Assembly (NCBI GenBank): GCA_010909165.1
Contig: MU008169.1
Location: 2,170,001-2,234,000 of the forward strand
DNA length: 64,000 nucleotides
Source: Anthoceros angustus
Lineage: Eukaryota > Streptophyta > Anthocerotopsida > Anthocerotales > Anthocerotaceae
Direction: 5' to 3'
Every line of letters begins with the position of its first letter. Position 1 is the stretch's first letter. Shown here piece by piece: positions 12,933 to 23,552 of the stretch. The translations under genes were made by a program, and so were the position numbers. The notes under the pieces are model-generated. The model did no database searches, had not been told where the DNA came from, and saw nothing but the letters and a program-made list of their open reading frames with translations.

Positions 12933-13150
12933 AAGGCCCAGGCCCAAGACGGTGACTATCCGGGTACCATCTTCGGCCCTGTGTCTTCGCCTGCTCGAGG
13001 AGCGAGTGAGTTCTCGCCACCGCAAGGATTAATTGGTGGTAGAGGGATGTGTTTAGAGCTCAGCGACGAGCCCGCCAACACGCTTGATGGGTGCAGACTG
13101 GCCGGACTCGAGCTCGTGAGGTGCTCATGGGTGATTTCGGCGTAGACTAA

Positions 13151-13520
13151 CCTTGAGGCTGAACGGAGGTCGGGGATGCAGTCGCCACTCTCCGAACGTG
13201 AAGTGCCTGAGGGGATTAGGAGGCGCTTGGGGCGACTCATGGGCGGAAGCCATCCTTGAGGCTGAACGGAGGTCGGGGATGCAGGCCGCGGTCACTCCAC
13301 AGTAACGTGAAGCACTGAGGGGATTAGAGGCGCGAAGCACCCGGGCGGAAGCCATCCTTGAGGCCGGAACGAGGTCAGATGCAGTCATGGTTACTCAACG
13401 CGGAAGCCCGAGGGATTAGAGGCTGGGGTGACTCACCGCTGAAGCCATCCTGGAGGCCGAACGGAGGCCGGGTTGCAGTCGCAGCTACTTCTCAGAACGT
13501 GAAGCACCGGAAGGCAAAGG
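13151..13520. repeat. ~100-bp tandem repeats, element 1, 5' LTR
   Basis: Four copies start with CCTTGAGG or CCTGGAGG at 13151, 13254, 13356 and 13449. Each contains GGAACGGAGGT-, GGGATTAGGAGG- and GGGCGGAAGCCAT-type blocks. They lie downstream of the TATA box, so they would be transcribed. Confidence 0.85.
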
Positions 13521-13906
13521 GCCCGTGAATACATCGGCGCAGCAGGCGACTACTAGCTGGAATGGATAAGGGAGAAGGGTCGGTTACGTGTGTTGAGGTG
13601 GAGTTGTGGCCGGACAGTTGAGGAGCTACGCTAGAGTACGAGACCGACGGCGAACGCGGCCGTTAAACCCGCTCCGTAGATCGAGAACCGCGGGTTTGTG
13701 GAAGGTCCGGCACGCGCTACCGTCCGACGAGTTGTGGAGGGCACACACTTAGGGTTGTGGAGCTCACGACCCAACCTCGATGAAGTCCGCTCAGCGACAG
13801 GGTCAGAGAGCCTGTGCATAAGCACGAGACCATTCCTTGGGAACGGACTCTTCCTACAACGACACGGATTGTGCGCCCTACCGCCATCACGAAAGTCGCC
13901 ATTTTT

Positions 13907-13920
13907 TGGCGCTGCCGGGA
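13907..13920 (+). promoter_or_regulatory. Primer-binding site of element 1
   Basis: TGGCGCTGCCGGGA lies five bases after the LTR end. It resembles the plant tRNA-Asp site (TGGCGCCGTTGCCGGGGA) but is about three bases shorter in the middle, as in elements 2 and 3. Confidence 0.65.
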
Positions 13921-14010
13921 ATGGTATTGTTGTGGGGACTGTGAGTTAGTAGGTAGGACGGCCGATTTGCTATGGATGGGTGTATAGCCTGCGCTTGGGG
14001 AGTATATGTA

Positions 14011-14184
14011 TAGGGAGGATGCACAGATCGACGAGGGTGCGAATCTAGCGGGAGGCCCAGATGCTCAAAGGGAGAAAGAAGATGGGCACGCTGGGAGGAC
14101 GACATCAACCTCGGAGGAGGAGGGCGACTCATCCTCAACGGAGGATGAATCTTGCAAAAGGTTCCCAATGCCGCTTGGGACTTA
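14011..14184 (+). pseudogene. gag N-terminal remnant of element 1
   Basis: After the PBS, a frame of about 58 codons reads an acidic, serine-rich stretch with TTSTSEEEGDSSSTEDES and stops at TAG near 14182. A start at 13972 (MDGCIACAWG) is in another frame and stops after 13 codons. Acidic Ser/Glu stretches also mark the gag N-terminus of element 3 (EEKLVTSDEEGSRSSEHEL), so this is most likely the only surviving piece of gag. There is no capsid, zinc knuckle or pol before the PPT. Confidence 0.5.
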
Positions 14185-14268
14185 GACACCGAGGACGAGT
14201 AAAAGATGAGAAGGGAGAGTCCACGGAAAGAGCGGAGTATTGCACAGGGTGTTGGCGGAGGCCCAGCG

Positions 14269-14283
14269 GATGAGAAGGGAGTA
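14269..14283 (+). promoter_or_regulatory. Polypurine tract of element 1
   Basis: GATGAGAAGGGAGTA ends exactly where the right LTR starts (TGTGGAG). Element 2 has AATGAGAAGGGAGTA at the same place. Confidence 0.7.
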
Positions 14284-14410
14284 TGTGGAGTGCCGTCATC
14301 CGTACTCTTGGCGGCTTGTTTTGCTTTTTGGTCGTTCTTGTTAAGAGGGATAGGGAGGAGTTAGCCAATAAGGCCATTTTGCGATTGCACTACGGTGCAA
14401 TCCCTAGACC

Positions 14411-14722
14411 CTCGGTCCGTCCGGGCGGTCCGGCGGAGTGGTCCGTCGGGCGGTCAGGCGGGTGGTCGTCCGGGCGAGGTCCGGAGTGGTCCGTCGGCGA
14501 GGTCCGTGGGTGGTCCGTCCGGGTGAGGTCCGACGGAGTGGTCCGTCCGGGCGAGGTCGACGGTGGTCCGTCGGCGAGGTCCGGAGTGGTCCGTCGGCGG
14601 TGTGGTCCGTCCGGGCGAGGTCCGGTGGTCCGTCGGGCGAGGTCGACCAGTGGTCCGTCGGCGGTCAGGTGTCCGTCCTTGAGTGGTCCGTCCGGGCGAG
14701 GTCCGGAGTGGTCGCCGGGTGG
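14411..14722. repeat. G+C-rich minisatellite in element 1, 3' LTR
   Basis: Imperfect 20-27 bp units built on GGTCCGTCCGGGCGAGG. It is the counterpart of 12402-12772; copies here mostly read GTCCGTC where the left array reads GTCTGCC. Confidence 0.9.
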
Positions 14723-14878
14723 TTTAGTTTGGTGGGCATCGCTGGCATGGATCTCTTGTTTGGCGAGGCGGTGGTGCAAAAAGTCCTGATGAGCTACGTC
14801 CGGTTACCACGACCAGGTTAGGGTACATACATAGCGGGTTAGGATACATACATAGGCGGGTTAGGTTAGGTATGGGAG

Positions 14879-14885
14879 TATATAG
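14879..14885 (+). promoter_or_regulatory. TATA box, element 1, 3' LTR, first copy
   Basis: GGGAGTATATAGGAAGG in the same context as 12925. Confidence 0.55.
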
Positions 14886-15113
14886 GAAGGCTGGCGTCAA
14901 GGCAGACTATCCCGGTACCATCTTGGCGCTCCGTGTGCTCTTGCCTTGGGGTGCTCGAGGCGGAGTGAGTTCTGCGTCACCGTGCGGGGATTAATTGGTG
15001 GTAGAGGATGTGTTTAGAGCTCGGTGACGAGCTCCGCCAACACGCTTGATGGGTGCGGACGGGGTCGGACTGAGCTCGAGGTGCTCGCGGTGATTTCTCG
15101 GGTGCGAGACTAA

Positions 15114-15520
15114 CCTTGGAGGCTGCTGGAGCGGAGGCGTGGGGATGCAGTGAAGCCACTTCTCCATGAGCGTGCGGCGGAGGGATTAGGAGGCGCTTGG
15201 GGCGACTCTGGGCGGAAGCCATCCTTGAGGCCGGAACGGAGGTCGTGGGGATGCAGTGAAGCCACTTCTCCATGAGCGTGAAGCGGAGGATTAGGAGGCG
15301 GGGACTGCTGGGCGGAAGCCATCCTTGGAGGCTCTTGGAGCAATTTGTGGGGATGCAGGTGTGAACTTCTCCCTGAGCGTGAAGCGGCGGGAGGGATTAG
15401 GAGGCGCTTGGGGTGACTGTGGCGGAAGCCATCCTTGGAGGCTGGAGCGGAGGCGTGGGGTTCGGCAAAGCTACTTCTCCATGAGCAGTGAAGCGGTAGG
15501 AAGGGGCAAAGGCGGCTGGT
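15114..15520. repeat. ~100-bp tandem repeats, 3' LTR, first block
   Basis: Copies start at 15114, 15223, 15323 and 15433, with the same blocks as the left-LTR array. Confidence 0.85.
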
Positions 15521-15832
15521 GTGAATACATCGGCGTGTTGGTGTTGTGACTACTATGGGAATGGATAAGGGAGAAGGGTCGTACAGGCGTGTGTGTTGAG
15601 GTGGAGTTGTGGCGGACGAGTTGAGGGGGGCGCTACGTGGCCAGCGAAGTCCGACCGAGTGGTCGCCGGTGGTTTAGTTTGGTGGGCACCGGGCATGGAT
15701 CTACTGCTTAAGGTGGAAGCAAAGAAGTCCAAGGCAGTTGATGAGCTACGCCCCGAAGCATTACTACCTGTGGTTAGGTACATACATAGTGGTTAGGATA
15801 CATACATAGGCGGGTTAGGTTAGGTATGGGAG

Positions 15833-15838
15833 TATATA
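15833..15838 (+). promoter_or_regulatory. TATA box, element 1, 3' LTR, second copy
   Basis: Second TATATAGG produced by the internal duplication of the right LTR. Confidence 0.55.
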
Positions 15839-16054
15839 GGAAGGCTCAAGGCCCAAGACGCAGACTATCCCGGTACCATCTTCAGCCTGTGTTTGCCTGC
15901 GGCTCGAGGAGTGAGAGTTCTCGCCACCGCAAGGTGATTAATTGGTGGTAGAGGGATGTGTTTAGAGCTCGGTGACGAGCTCCGCCAACACGCTTGATGG
16001 GTGCGATGGGTCGGACTGAGCTCGAGGTGCTCGCGGTGATTTCCGCGAGACTAA

Positions 16055-16440
16055 CCTTGGAGGCCGCCGAACGAGGTCAGGGGATGCAGTCAAGCTCAAC
16101 GTGAAGTGCCCGGAGGGATTAGGAGGCGCTTGGGGCGACTGGGCGGAAGCCATCCTTGAGGCCGCCGAACGGAGGTCGGGGATGCGGTGTCTGTCACTTC
16201 TGTAACGTGAATGGAGGGATTAGGAGGCGCTTGGGGCGATCACTGGGCGGAAGCCATCCTTGAGGCCGGAACGGAGGTCGGGGATGCATCAAGTCATTCA
16301 CGAACGTGGGCCGAGGGATTAGAGGCGCTGGGGTGACCTGGCCGGGCGGAAGCCATCCTTGAGGTCCGGAACGGAGGTCAGGTTGCAGTCGCAAAGCTAT
16401 TCGTAACGTGAAGCACCGAAGGGGCAAAGGCGGCCCGTGT
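16055..16440. repeat. ~100-bp tandem repeats, 3' LTR, second block
   Basis: Copies start at 16055, 16154, 16258 and 16357; a stray GCGGAAGCCATCCTTGAGG lies at about 16524. Confidence 0.85.
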
Positions 16441-16828
16441 GAATACATCGCAGGTGTGTGACTACTAGCTGAAATGGATAAGGGAGAAGGGTCACACAAG
16501 GCGTGTGTTGAGGTGGAGTTGTGGCGGAAGCCATCCTTGAGGCCGCCGGGCGCTTAGAGTACGAGATCGACGGCGAACGCTGCTAAAACCCGCTCCGAGT
16601 ACCGGAGAAACCGCGGGTTTGTGGAAGGTCCGTGGCTGCGCTACCGTCCGACGAGTTGTGGAGGCACACACTTAGGTTGTGGAGCCACGACCCAACCCGA
16701 TGAAGTCCGCTCAGCGATAGGTCAGAGCTCAGCAGAATAAGCACGAGACCATTCCCTTGGGAACGGACTCTTCCTACAACGACACGGGATTGTGCGCGCC
16801 CGGCTGGCCATCAGCGAAAGTCGCGCCA

Positions 16829-17757
16829 CACCCGGCCACTACGAGCCCTAGTGAGAGCCAGCGAGTATGTGAAGAAAGAGAGTTGGTCGCCCTAGTCGAG
16901 GATTTTGACCAAATGGTCACTCAGATTTTAGTGAGGCTATGAAGGAGGACCCGTCTATACCCATTGTGACGCCCATCGCACTGTGGAAAATGTAGGTGTT
17001 CGAGACGAACCATAGCCGAAGCCGCCAAGAGATTTTGAATTTAAGATCTAACTTGCACCATGTGCCGCCGTGGTGGACTAGTAAGGTTGAAAGCGGTACG
17101 ACAAGGAGAAATGTAAGCCCAAGAGTTCGGGTCAAGAAGCTGCTGAGGAGGCATGACCATCCTTAAGACCTTGCCCGATTCTCGCCTCAGGCCTAGAGCA
17201 AGAACTCCAAGTGTGGCTTGTCTCGCATGGAGGGGCAGTGGTGGTGTGCCCGCATCGTGGATTTCGTGATGATGGGGTTTGAAAAGAACATTGATGTGAG
17301 TTACATGCGTGGCAAGTGTGCATGTGCAACCGAACGAAAGTGTTTGCCTCAAGACAAGTATCGGCGCAATCCTCTCCAAACCCGTGCACTACATGCCTCT
17401 TTGGAGTATAAGTGCGCCTAACGTCCTGCACTCCCGCCTTAGAGCATGAGTGCGCCACCATCCAACAGATCTTCTTTTGTATCCGCTGGCAAGTGTATGG
17501 GTCTAGTTCTCTTTAATCCACTTTAATTGGCAAAATTTGACGGCTTTGCTTACAAAGGGGTTTTGAGACAAACCCTTCCGGAGAGACACAAAGCAGAGTG
17601 CTCATGTCACAAAGCAATGGGTAGAACGACTCCAAAGCATGCACCAGCCACGAATAACAAGTCCCATGTGATAATCCGGTCTCGGCCATATGCTTGTCCA
17701 CGCAAGGCGATGCGGCATTGTTTTAGGGTTGCTCCCATACCGTGTCCTGTGACGCCT
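16829..17757. repeat. Monomer 3, second piece, between elements 1 and 2
   Basis: Resumes the monomer where 12267 stopped and matches about 52-920 of monomer 1. It ends at GTGACGCCT/TGG, where element 2 begins. Confidence 0.8.
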
Positions 17758-17992
17758 TGGTGGAAGACCACATGTGCACTAACCCCCTCTCAAGTGTCGT
17801 GGTGAACGATTTTTTTTGTTTTGGGTGTGTTAGAATAGCAGAGTGCTTTGAGAATCGTCTCGAGTCGTCTTTTATACGGAATGGTCCTTGGCCCTTGGAG
17901 ATAATAATAATTTTTCGACCCTTAGGTTTGACCCGAGGGTGGGGTAGAAATAGAGTCCTTGGGTATTGGGAATTTTTAGAATAAAAGGTGTC

Positions 17993-17999
17993 TATATAT
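17993..17999 (+). promoter_or_regulatory. Upstream TATA-like box, element 2, 5' LTR
   Basis: GTGTCTATATATGCTAGG lies 235 bp into the LTR and about 400 bp before the open-frame block. Element 3 has CCACTATATATGCTCACC at the same place (44208, 63855). It could drive the LTR-encoded frame; use is not shown. Confidence 0.4.
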
Positions 18000-18414
18000 G
18001 CTAGGGATGCTCACAATATGCCAGCCAGGTAGTCAAGTGGGGTGGTGGCTAGTTCCACCACGGTGGCCGAGAAACGGACGCATGCACTGTGGGGAATTTA
18101 CAACCCTAGTGGCGGAGCGGGACTACCACCGGAGCGCAATCGGGAGAAGGGCACACCCAAAGACGCGAGGTCGCGACTTTCCGTGAGGGGCACGGAGCGG
18201 AGCCGCAAGAAGAGGGGCGCGCTGCACACGCGAGCCAAATCACCGCCTCACTGCAGGAGGAAGGCGCGACGATCGTGAGAGCGGCGGCGGCGGAGGAGAG
18301 AAATCGGCCGAAGTGCGAGGAGGCGTGGAAGGAGCGAGGGCGGCCGATTTTTTCTCTTCCGACCGTGATCCGCAGGGTAGTCGAGGTTTTGTTTTGGGAG
18401 ACAACGAGAAGGAG

Positions 18415-20093
18415 ATGGCGCCCGAGCCGCGAAATCTCACTCACGCAGCGGCCCAACATGGACCATCGGAAAGTGAGAGCCGGCACTGCGCGTGAGCCGG
18501 GTCTCAAGTTCATGGAGAAGAAATGGTGCTACGTGACCGCATTGGTGCAAGAGTGCGCCCGCAATTAAGGACCAAGTCGCAAGAGGGTGACGCGAGGAAA
18601 AGGCCGCAGAATCTGGATTTGGCCTCTTTCGAGCAAAGCATGGGCGAGAAGCATCGAGGATGGGAGCTTGGTGATTGACCCCAAATAAAGAAGACCTTGA
18701 AAGCCGCAGCCGCGCCATGAAGCCTGGGAAGTGAGAGTGAACAATGGTCGGGTGACTCGCCAACTCGTGGTTCAGCAGTGGGATTGGCCAAATGGATTTT
18801 GTGTTTCCTGTAACCGGAAGGATCATATGGCGGATCACTTCTTGGTTTTTCTTCACGAGGTGGTCAAGGGTACACAAATTGATTGGGGAGGATGATTTTC
18901 AAAGAGCCTGTGAGGAGAAGGCGAATTACTCTTCTTCCCTCGGCCCTCCTTGATTTCGCCTTTTCCGATTCATGTATTTGCATTCCGGTGTTTAACGGAG
19001 TTGAAGTCGTGGTCCCCGCATGGTTGGAAGCCGGCCGTGAACTCAAGGTAGAAGAGGAGGAATTGAAGGAGGATTCGGGCAAGGATTCCAGTAGCTTGGG
19101 AGTGCGCTCGAAGGTTCGGAAGAGGGTGGGGAAGTTTCCAAGGGTAAGAAGCGAAGGGCGGCAGTCGACGGGGATCGGCGAAGAAGGGAGGGCCGCAGAG
19201 GAGGAACCCACACACACCTGTGGTCACCAGTCAAGACGGCAGCAGAACGCTGTAAAGGAGGAAAAGTAAAGGGAAATGGCAAGTTGCTCCTCCTGTGCAG
19301 GATGAATCGCCGCTAGGGGAGAATGAAGCGGGAAGAGGCAAGGCACCAACCCCTAGGAGAGGAGGGTTAACTTCACGCCGAGACCGCAACGGAGCTCCGG
19401 ACATTTTTGGCGACATTTCACCGAACCGTCCTACCGAGGTGGGGATAGGAGACACCGACACGAGAATTGTTGTGGAGGCGGATGGGCAAGGGACAGCCCA
19501 ATTTGGGGATTTGGTGGTTTGACTTCGCCATGGCACGACGCAGCGGATCTCCTCGATCAAGCCATGGCTCTCACTTGGTGAGTGTGCAAGGCCAACAGGA
19601 GAAGTTGCTCAAGGAGAAGTTGGAAAGCTGGAAGGCGAGAGCAAGGCGGCCGAGGAGCGCAGACGGAGTGCGGCGCCTTATGCAAGGCACAGGAGCGAGG
19701 CATGTCCACTCAGCAGAAGCTTTAGTAAATCAGTCAAGGGGCGATGCTACAATTGAAGAGCTTGTGATGAGGTCTCGCGAGTCCAGAGGTGGAAGCGATG
19801 GCGCCTTGGAGAAATTCAAGAAGCGGAGAGGTACAAGCGGAAGAGACGGCTTAGGGCCGAGTCAAGAGAGAGGTGGCCAAACCAAGAAAGGCCGAGCAAC
19901 AACCACCGCAGAGCCAAACAACTGGGAAGTAACCACCACGGTGGCTAAACCAGCCACCGTGGAACGGGAACCGAGGTGGGGAAGTCACCGACGGAGTGTC
20001 GCAGATGGAGGGATGATCCCGGAGAATCAACAGCAGCCCGTGATTGTCCACGGAGGAGAGGGTAAGGACCTCAGATCGAAGGGCGACAGCTAG
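18415..20093 (+). pseudogene. LTR-encoded protein of unknown function, element 2, copy 1
   Basis: Sense frames run through U3 with shifts. A likely start at 18415 (MAPEPRNLTHAA) leads to RIGARVRPQLRTKSQEGDAR, then HMADHFLVFLHEVVKGTQID (about 18827), then an acidic/basic stretch at 18900-19220 with KVEEEELKEDSGKD, and finally a coiled-coil-like region from 19450 (charged, with GEVAQ- and EERRRSAALCKA-type runs in the other copy). The second copy (28307-29863) breaks at other places, so the two together support one former frame of about 500-600 codons. I know no family for it. It lies upstream of the core promoter, so it would be read from the TATA at 17993 or from the 3' LTR part of the genomic RNA. 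Confidence 0.45.
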
Positions 20094-20397
20094 GCCCGGA
20101 TGAGGATGCTCATGTCCTCGCGCTCGCATGGTGAGCGGTGCTCACTAAACGTATGTGGTTGTTGGGACAGAGGGGCGTAAACCACCGGGTCAGATCTTGA
20201 CCGCCACAGCGCTACTGGTTCCTTCGAGTAGGAGCGGGCGCCTATCCTCCGCAAGTGGTGCCGGAAGAGATGAGCGAGGCGCAGCGAGCATGGAGGGAGG
20301 AGCACGATGGTTGTCCAAATGAGGAGGAGCGGACAATGGACATAGAGGTCACAAAGGCAACGTCCGCTGGAAGGCGCGAGGGAAATTCGGCAAAGGA

Positions 20398-21230
20398 GAG
20401 CGAGGTGGAGGTTGTGGGGAAAATCGCCGGATCGAGGCGAGGCCAAGAGCGAGAGGGGTCCCCATGGGCCGAGGGCGAGGCAAAGAATCGCGAGGCGGCA
20501 GCGCTGATTTTAGGGGAGTCGCGATAGCCTAGGACCGGGTTTTTCGTAGAGGATAGGGAGTTCCATCAGTAGAGTTGTTGCTTAGATTGGTAAGGCGCCG
20601 TGGTAGGAGCTACAATTTTAGACACTAAAGAGAAGTGAGCGTGTTGGACCACCAGATGTATAAGAGACCCTTTGGGTGTCTCTCAAGGCGATTTCGTGTG
20701 AACTTCCGTATCGAACCGCCGAGGGGTTGATTGGAGACGCCCGTCAAGATCAAACGGGTTCGCGCACCGCCTTCGTCACAAGAAGGCCGGAAGATCTCGG
20801 ATGGTCGAGAGCGAGGTGGAGGTTGTGGGGAAAATCGCCGGATCGAGGCGAGGCCAAGAGCGAGAGGGGTCCCCATGGGCCGAGGGCGAGGCAAAGAATC
20901 GCGAGGCGGCAGCTGATTTTAGGGGAGTCGCGATAGCCTAGGACCGGGTTTTTTCGTAGAGGATAGGGAGTTCCATCACCGTAGAGTTGTTGCTTAGATT
21001 GGTAAGGCGCCGTGGTAGGAGCTACAATTTTAGACACTAAAGAGAAGTGAGCGTGTTGGACCACCAGATGTATAAGAGACCCTTTGTCTCTCAAGGCGAC
21101 GATTTCGTGTGAACTTCCGTGTATCGAACCGAGTGGGGTTGATTGGAGACGCCCGTCAAGATCAAACGGGCGCCCGCGCACCGCCTTCGTCACAAGAAGG
21201 CCGGAAGATCTCGATGGTCGAGAGCGGAGT
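20398..21230 (+). promoter_or_regulatory. Core-promoter segment in two tandem copies, 5' LTR of element 2
   Basis: A segment of about 415 bp starting GAGAGCGAGGTGGAGG occurs at 20398 and again at about 20810. Each copy has TGTATAAGAGACCC (TATA at 20659-20666 and 21071-21078) followed by a short imperfect inverted repeat, GAGACCC TTT GGGTGTCTC in the first copy. The middle LTR has three copies. Confidence 0.6.
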
Positions 21231-21289
21231 GGCCAAGCTCCACGCCTGGGTACGGGGAAGCCGCGCCGAAAAAGAGGTAGGATTCCATG

Positions 21290-21372
21290 AGGAGGGGTCT
21301 GGGGCCCAAGGAGGGGTCTGTGTGGCCCAAGGAGGGGTCTGGTGGCCTGGGGGAGGGGTCTGTGGTGGCCTG
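21290..21372. repeat. ~19-bp minisatellite, element 2, 5' LTR
   Basis: About four imperfect copies of GGAGGGGTCTGTGGCCCAA. Confidence 0.85.
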
Positions 21373-21794
21373 TGAGACGAGAGAGAGTTCATTGGAAGGG
21401 AAAGGTTCCTGAGGAGAAGTCCGGAGGGATTGAGGGAGAGCGTGAGGAAAATCAAACGCGAGGGGAGTGGAAGCGAGGTGAATCTAAATTGTAAGGTGAG
21501 GCGATATAGGTATCCGTACCCATAGCCCCTAGGTCCGTGTTAGAGAAGCCGCGACGATAGACTGGGCGGCGCGGTGGTGGGACCGCCACGAACCGCCACG
21601 GTGGCCGAGTCTACCACGGTGGTGGGTTTGGGCAGGTAGCTGGAGAAGGTGGGGTAGCGAGCGGTAGGTCTAGAATCCATAGATTTAGCACACCTTGACA
21701 CAACACCATTCCCTTGGGATCGAATCCTAGGACTATAACGACATAGAGGGTAAATGTGGCCTCTTTGCCTTCGATGCAAAACCCATTCCACATT

Positions 21795-21808
21795 TTGCGC
21801 TGCCGGGA
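21795..21808 (+). promoter_or_regulatory. Primer-binding site, element 2, interior 1
   Basis: TTGCGCTGCCGGGAAT follows the LTR end by four bases. It is tRNA-Asp-like, with the same internal shortfall as element 1. Confidence 0.65.
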
Positions 21809-21879
21809 ATGAAACTCAAGGTTATAGGGGACTAACCATAGCTTAGGTGTCTAGTTTTGGAGTGTATCTAGTTAGGTAG

Positions 21880-23530
21880 ATGGATGCCACGGTTGAGTCG
21901 AGGGTTGAGTCAAGTCGGACGGAAGGCCACACGAAGCGACAACGCCAAGCACCGGAAAGGTTAAAAGGGTTGCAAAACCGCGAGTTGAGGAGGTCCAGGA
22001 AGACGCACCCGCTGGAAGGAGAAGGAGGTAAGGAAGCAACCAGGGACGGGGTCCGATCTTGTTGGAGCAAGATCCCCAACCTCGGACTTGGACGAGGTAC
22101 CACCGCCAAGGAACCTCGACCAATTCCATCCACCGACCTCTCTTCCAAAAGTGTGCATCGCTGGAGATCAATCGACTCCGCAGAACCGTTGTTGGACCAA
22201 CCACCGAATCAGAACGATAGTCATGACCACCACCACGGTGGTGGTCACCACCAAGCAACCTTATCCTCAGATGGAGAGGGAAGGGGTATGAAGACCGATG
22301 AATTTGTTGAGCGCTTTGAGCACCGACATTTGCAAACCAGAAGCGGAGATGCACAGATTCATTGTTCTATGGAGTTCTTCGGGGTCCAAAAGTGGTATAG
22401 GCGAATACCTCAAGTCACCACACCTCCAAAGAACCTATGAAGAATTAAAACCGCCTGTGAAAGGTCTGGGGGCTTGACGAGGGATACGTGTTGTCCAAGC
22501 TTGAAAACCGCAGAGGAAAGAAGGAAACCTTGCAGCGATGTGGAGAGGTTTCACCACGCGATCAAGTGGCCCTCACTGAGTTGCAGTGCACACGGTGGTT
22601 CGCTAAAGGCCCGGGTTCTAAGATGGGGAGACACGAAGGTTACAAGCGGAGAAGAATTTGGGCAAGGCTATCAAGGCGGCGCTAAACTATGAGGAATCCA
22701 ACCCGCAAGGGAGGAGGAAGGCTAAGAAGGAGAAGAAGAAGCCTGTGATGGAAAAAGAAGGGATCCTCATCCTCCTAAGGAAGTTCATCGGTGAAGAAAG
22801 CTCCACGGAAGATTCCACGTAAAGTTCCTGAGGAGGAAACGAGTGATCGGGAGGAAGGCCCATCGATGAGGAGCGCCAAATGGAAAAAGAAAATGAAGGG
22901 TCGTGCACGGACAACAAGGAGTCAAGGGCAAAACAGAGGCGATGTACGCAAAAAGGACGCGAAGCGAGGAGGGAGGCCGAGGTAAAGCCAAGAAAGTAGA
23001 ACAACAGGGAACAAGATGGAGGAGATGATGGCAAAATTCGAGAAATTCCATCTTAATGCGGTCAAGGAACATGAGAGGCGGAGAGTCGTCACGAACCCAC
23101 GAGCCAACCTCTTCTTCTGCTCAACGTGTGGGCAGCAGGACACTCCAAAGCTAATTGTCCGACGACAAGGGTACACCCGGGATATGAGGAAGAGGAGGAA
23201 GAGGGTCCGTGGAAGATACATACGATCCGGAGGTTCACCAACCCAAGTGTACCCAAAGACCATGTACCCGCCAACCTCGAATTCCACGGGTAGGCGTCAG
23301 AATCAAGGTAACAATCCAATGGGCACCGCCTTGTGCTATAATTGTCGCAACCTTGGACACTATGCGCAAATGCCTTATCCAACTCGTCAAGGCAATGGAG
23401 ATTTTGATAAACTATGTCAAGATTGCAAGCAGGGCATTTGGCGGAAGTGTGCTCGCCAAAGCCCCAAAGACGGTGAGGATCGCCACCCGAACGGAGTTCA
23501 CCCAAACCCAAGTCCGGTCCGCCATGCATG
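21880..23530 (+). pseudogene. gag polyprotein, element 2, copy 1
   Basis: Frame fragments give an N-terminal basic region (from MDATVESRVESSRTEGHTKR at 21880), a His/Gly stretch near 22220 (DSHDHHHGGGHHQ), and a capsid-like part at 22280-22690 with KKETLQRMWRGF-type residues. A lysine-rich linker follows, then three CCHC knuckles: CSTCG..GHSKANC at 23118-23160 (a frameshift lies inside), CYNCRNLGHYA at 23335-23378, and CQDCKQ with KC at 23415-23450. Gag forms the particle and the knuckles bind RNA. At least four frame changes are needed; the second copy (32394-34010) breaks elsewhere, so the original frame can be inferred. Confidence 0.7.
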
Positions 23531-23552
23531 TTGAGGACGCACTTATGGCGGT

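Larger units (their letters stand above)
12268..13901 (+). repeat. Element 1, 5' LTR (1.63 kb)
   Basis: Starts TGTGGAGTGCC and ends AAAGTCGCCA directly before the PBS. In order it holds a G+C-rich minisatellite, two CATACATAGG-type repeats, a TATATAGG box, an array of about 100-bp repeats, and a unique 3' part (13540-13901) shared with the end of the right LTR. Confidence 0.8.
12268..16828 (+). mobile_element. Element 1: non-autonomous LTR retrotransposon
   Basis: Two LTRs starting TGTGGAGTGCC (12268, 14284) and ending GTCGCCA / GTCGCGCCA (13901, 16828) flank only 382 bp. That interior still has a PBS next to the left LTR and a purine-rich PPT next to the right LTR, so both ends needed for reverse transcription are present, but gag is a remnant and pol is absent. 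It is inserted in monomer 3. The flanks read ATGCCC (left) and CACCCG (right), sharing only CCC, so the target-site duplication is imperfect or damaged. Enzymes would have to come from a related autonomous element; the similar PPT and PBS of element 2 make that kind of element a candidate. Confidence 0.8.
14284..16828 (+). repeat. Element 1, 3' LTR (2.55 kb, internally duplicated)
   Basis: Same ends as the left LTR. It is longer because the part from the end of the minisatellite to the ~100-bp repeats occurs twice: GTGGTCGCCGG plus GTGGTTTAG at about 14710, and again at about 15656. The last 270 bp match 13630-13901. Confidence 0.8.
17758..21790 (+). repeat. Element 2, 5' LTR (4.03 kb)
   Basis: Starts TGGTGGAAGACC (TGTGGAAGACC in the middle LTR) and ends ACCCATTCCA before the PBS. 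It contains an upstream TATA-like box, a 1.7 kb block of open-frame fragments, a twice-repeated core-promoter segment, a GGAGGGGTCTGTGGCC repeat, and a 3' unique part. Confidence 0.8.

Noticed and set aside
13125-13388. Minus-strand frames over the ~100-bp repeats (also 14977-15343, 15962-16499)
   Set aside because: They repeat the same short peptide with each unit and are explained by the repeat.
12263-16833. A perfect 5-bp target-site duplication for element 1
   Set aside because: Left TGCCC and right CACCC share only CCC, so I do not claim it.
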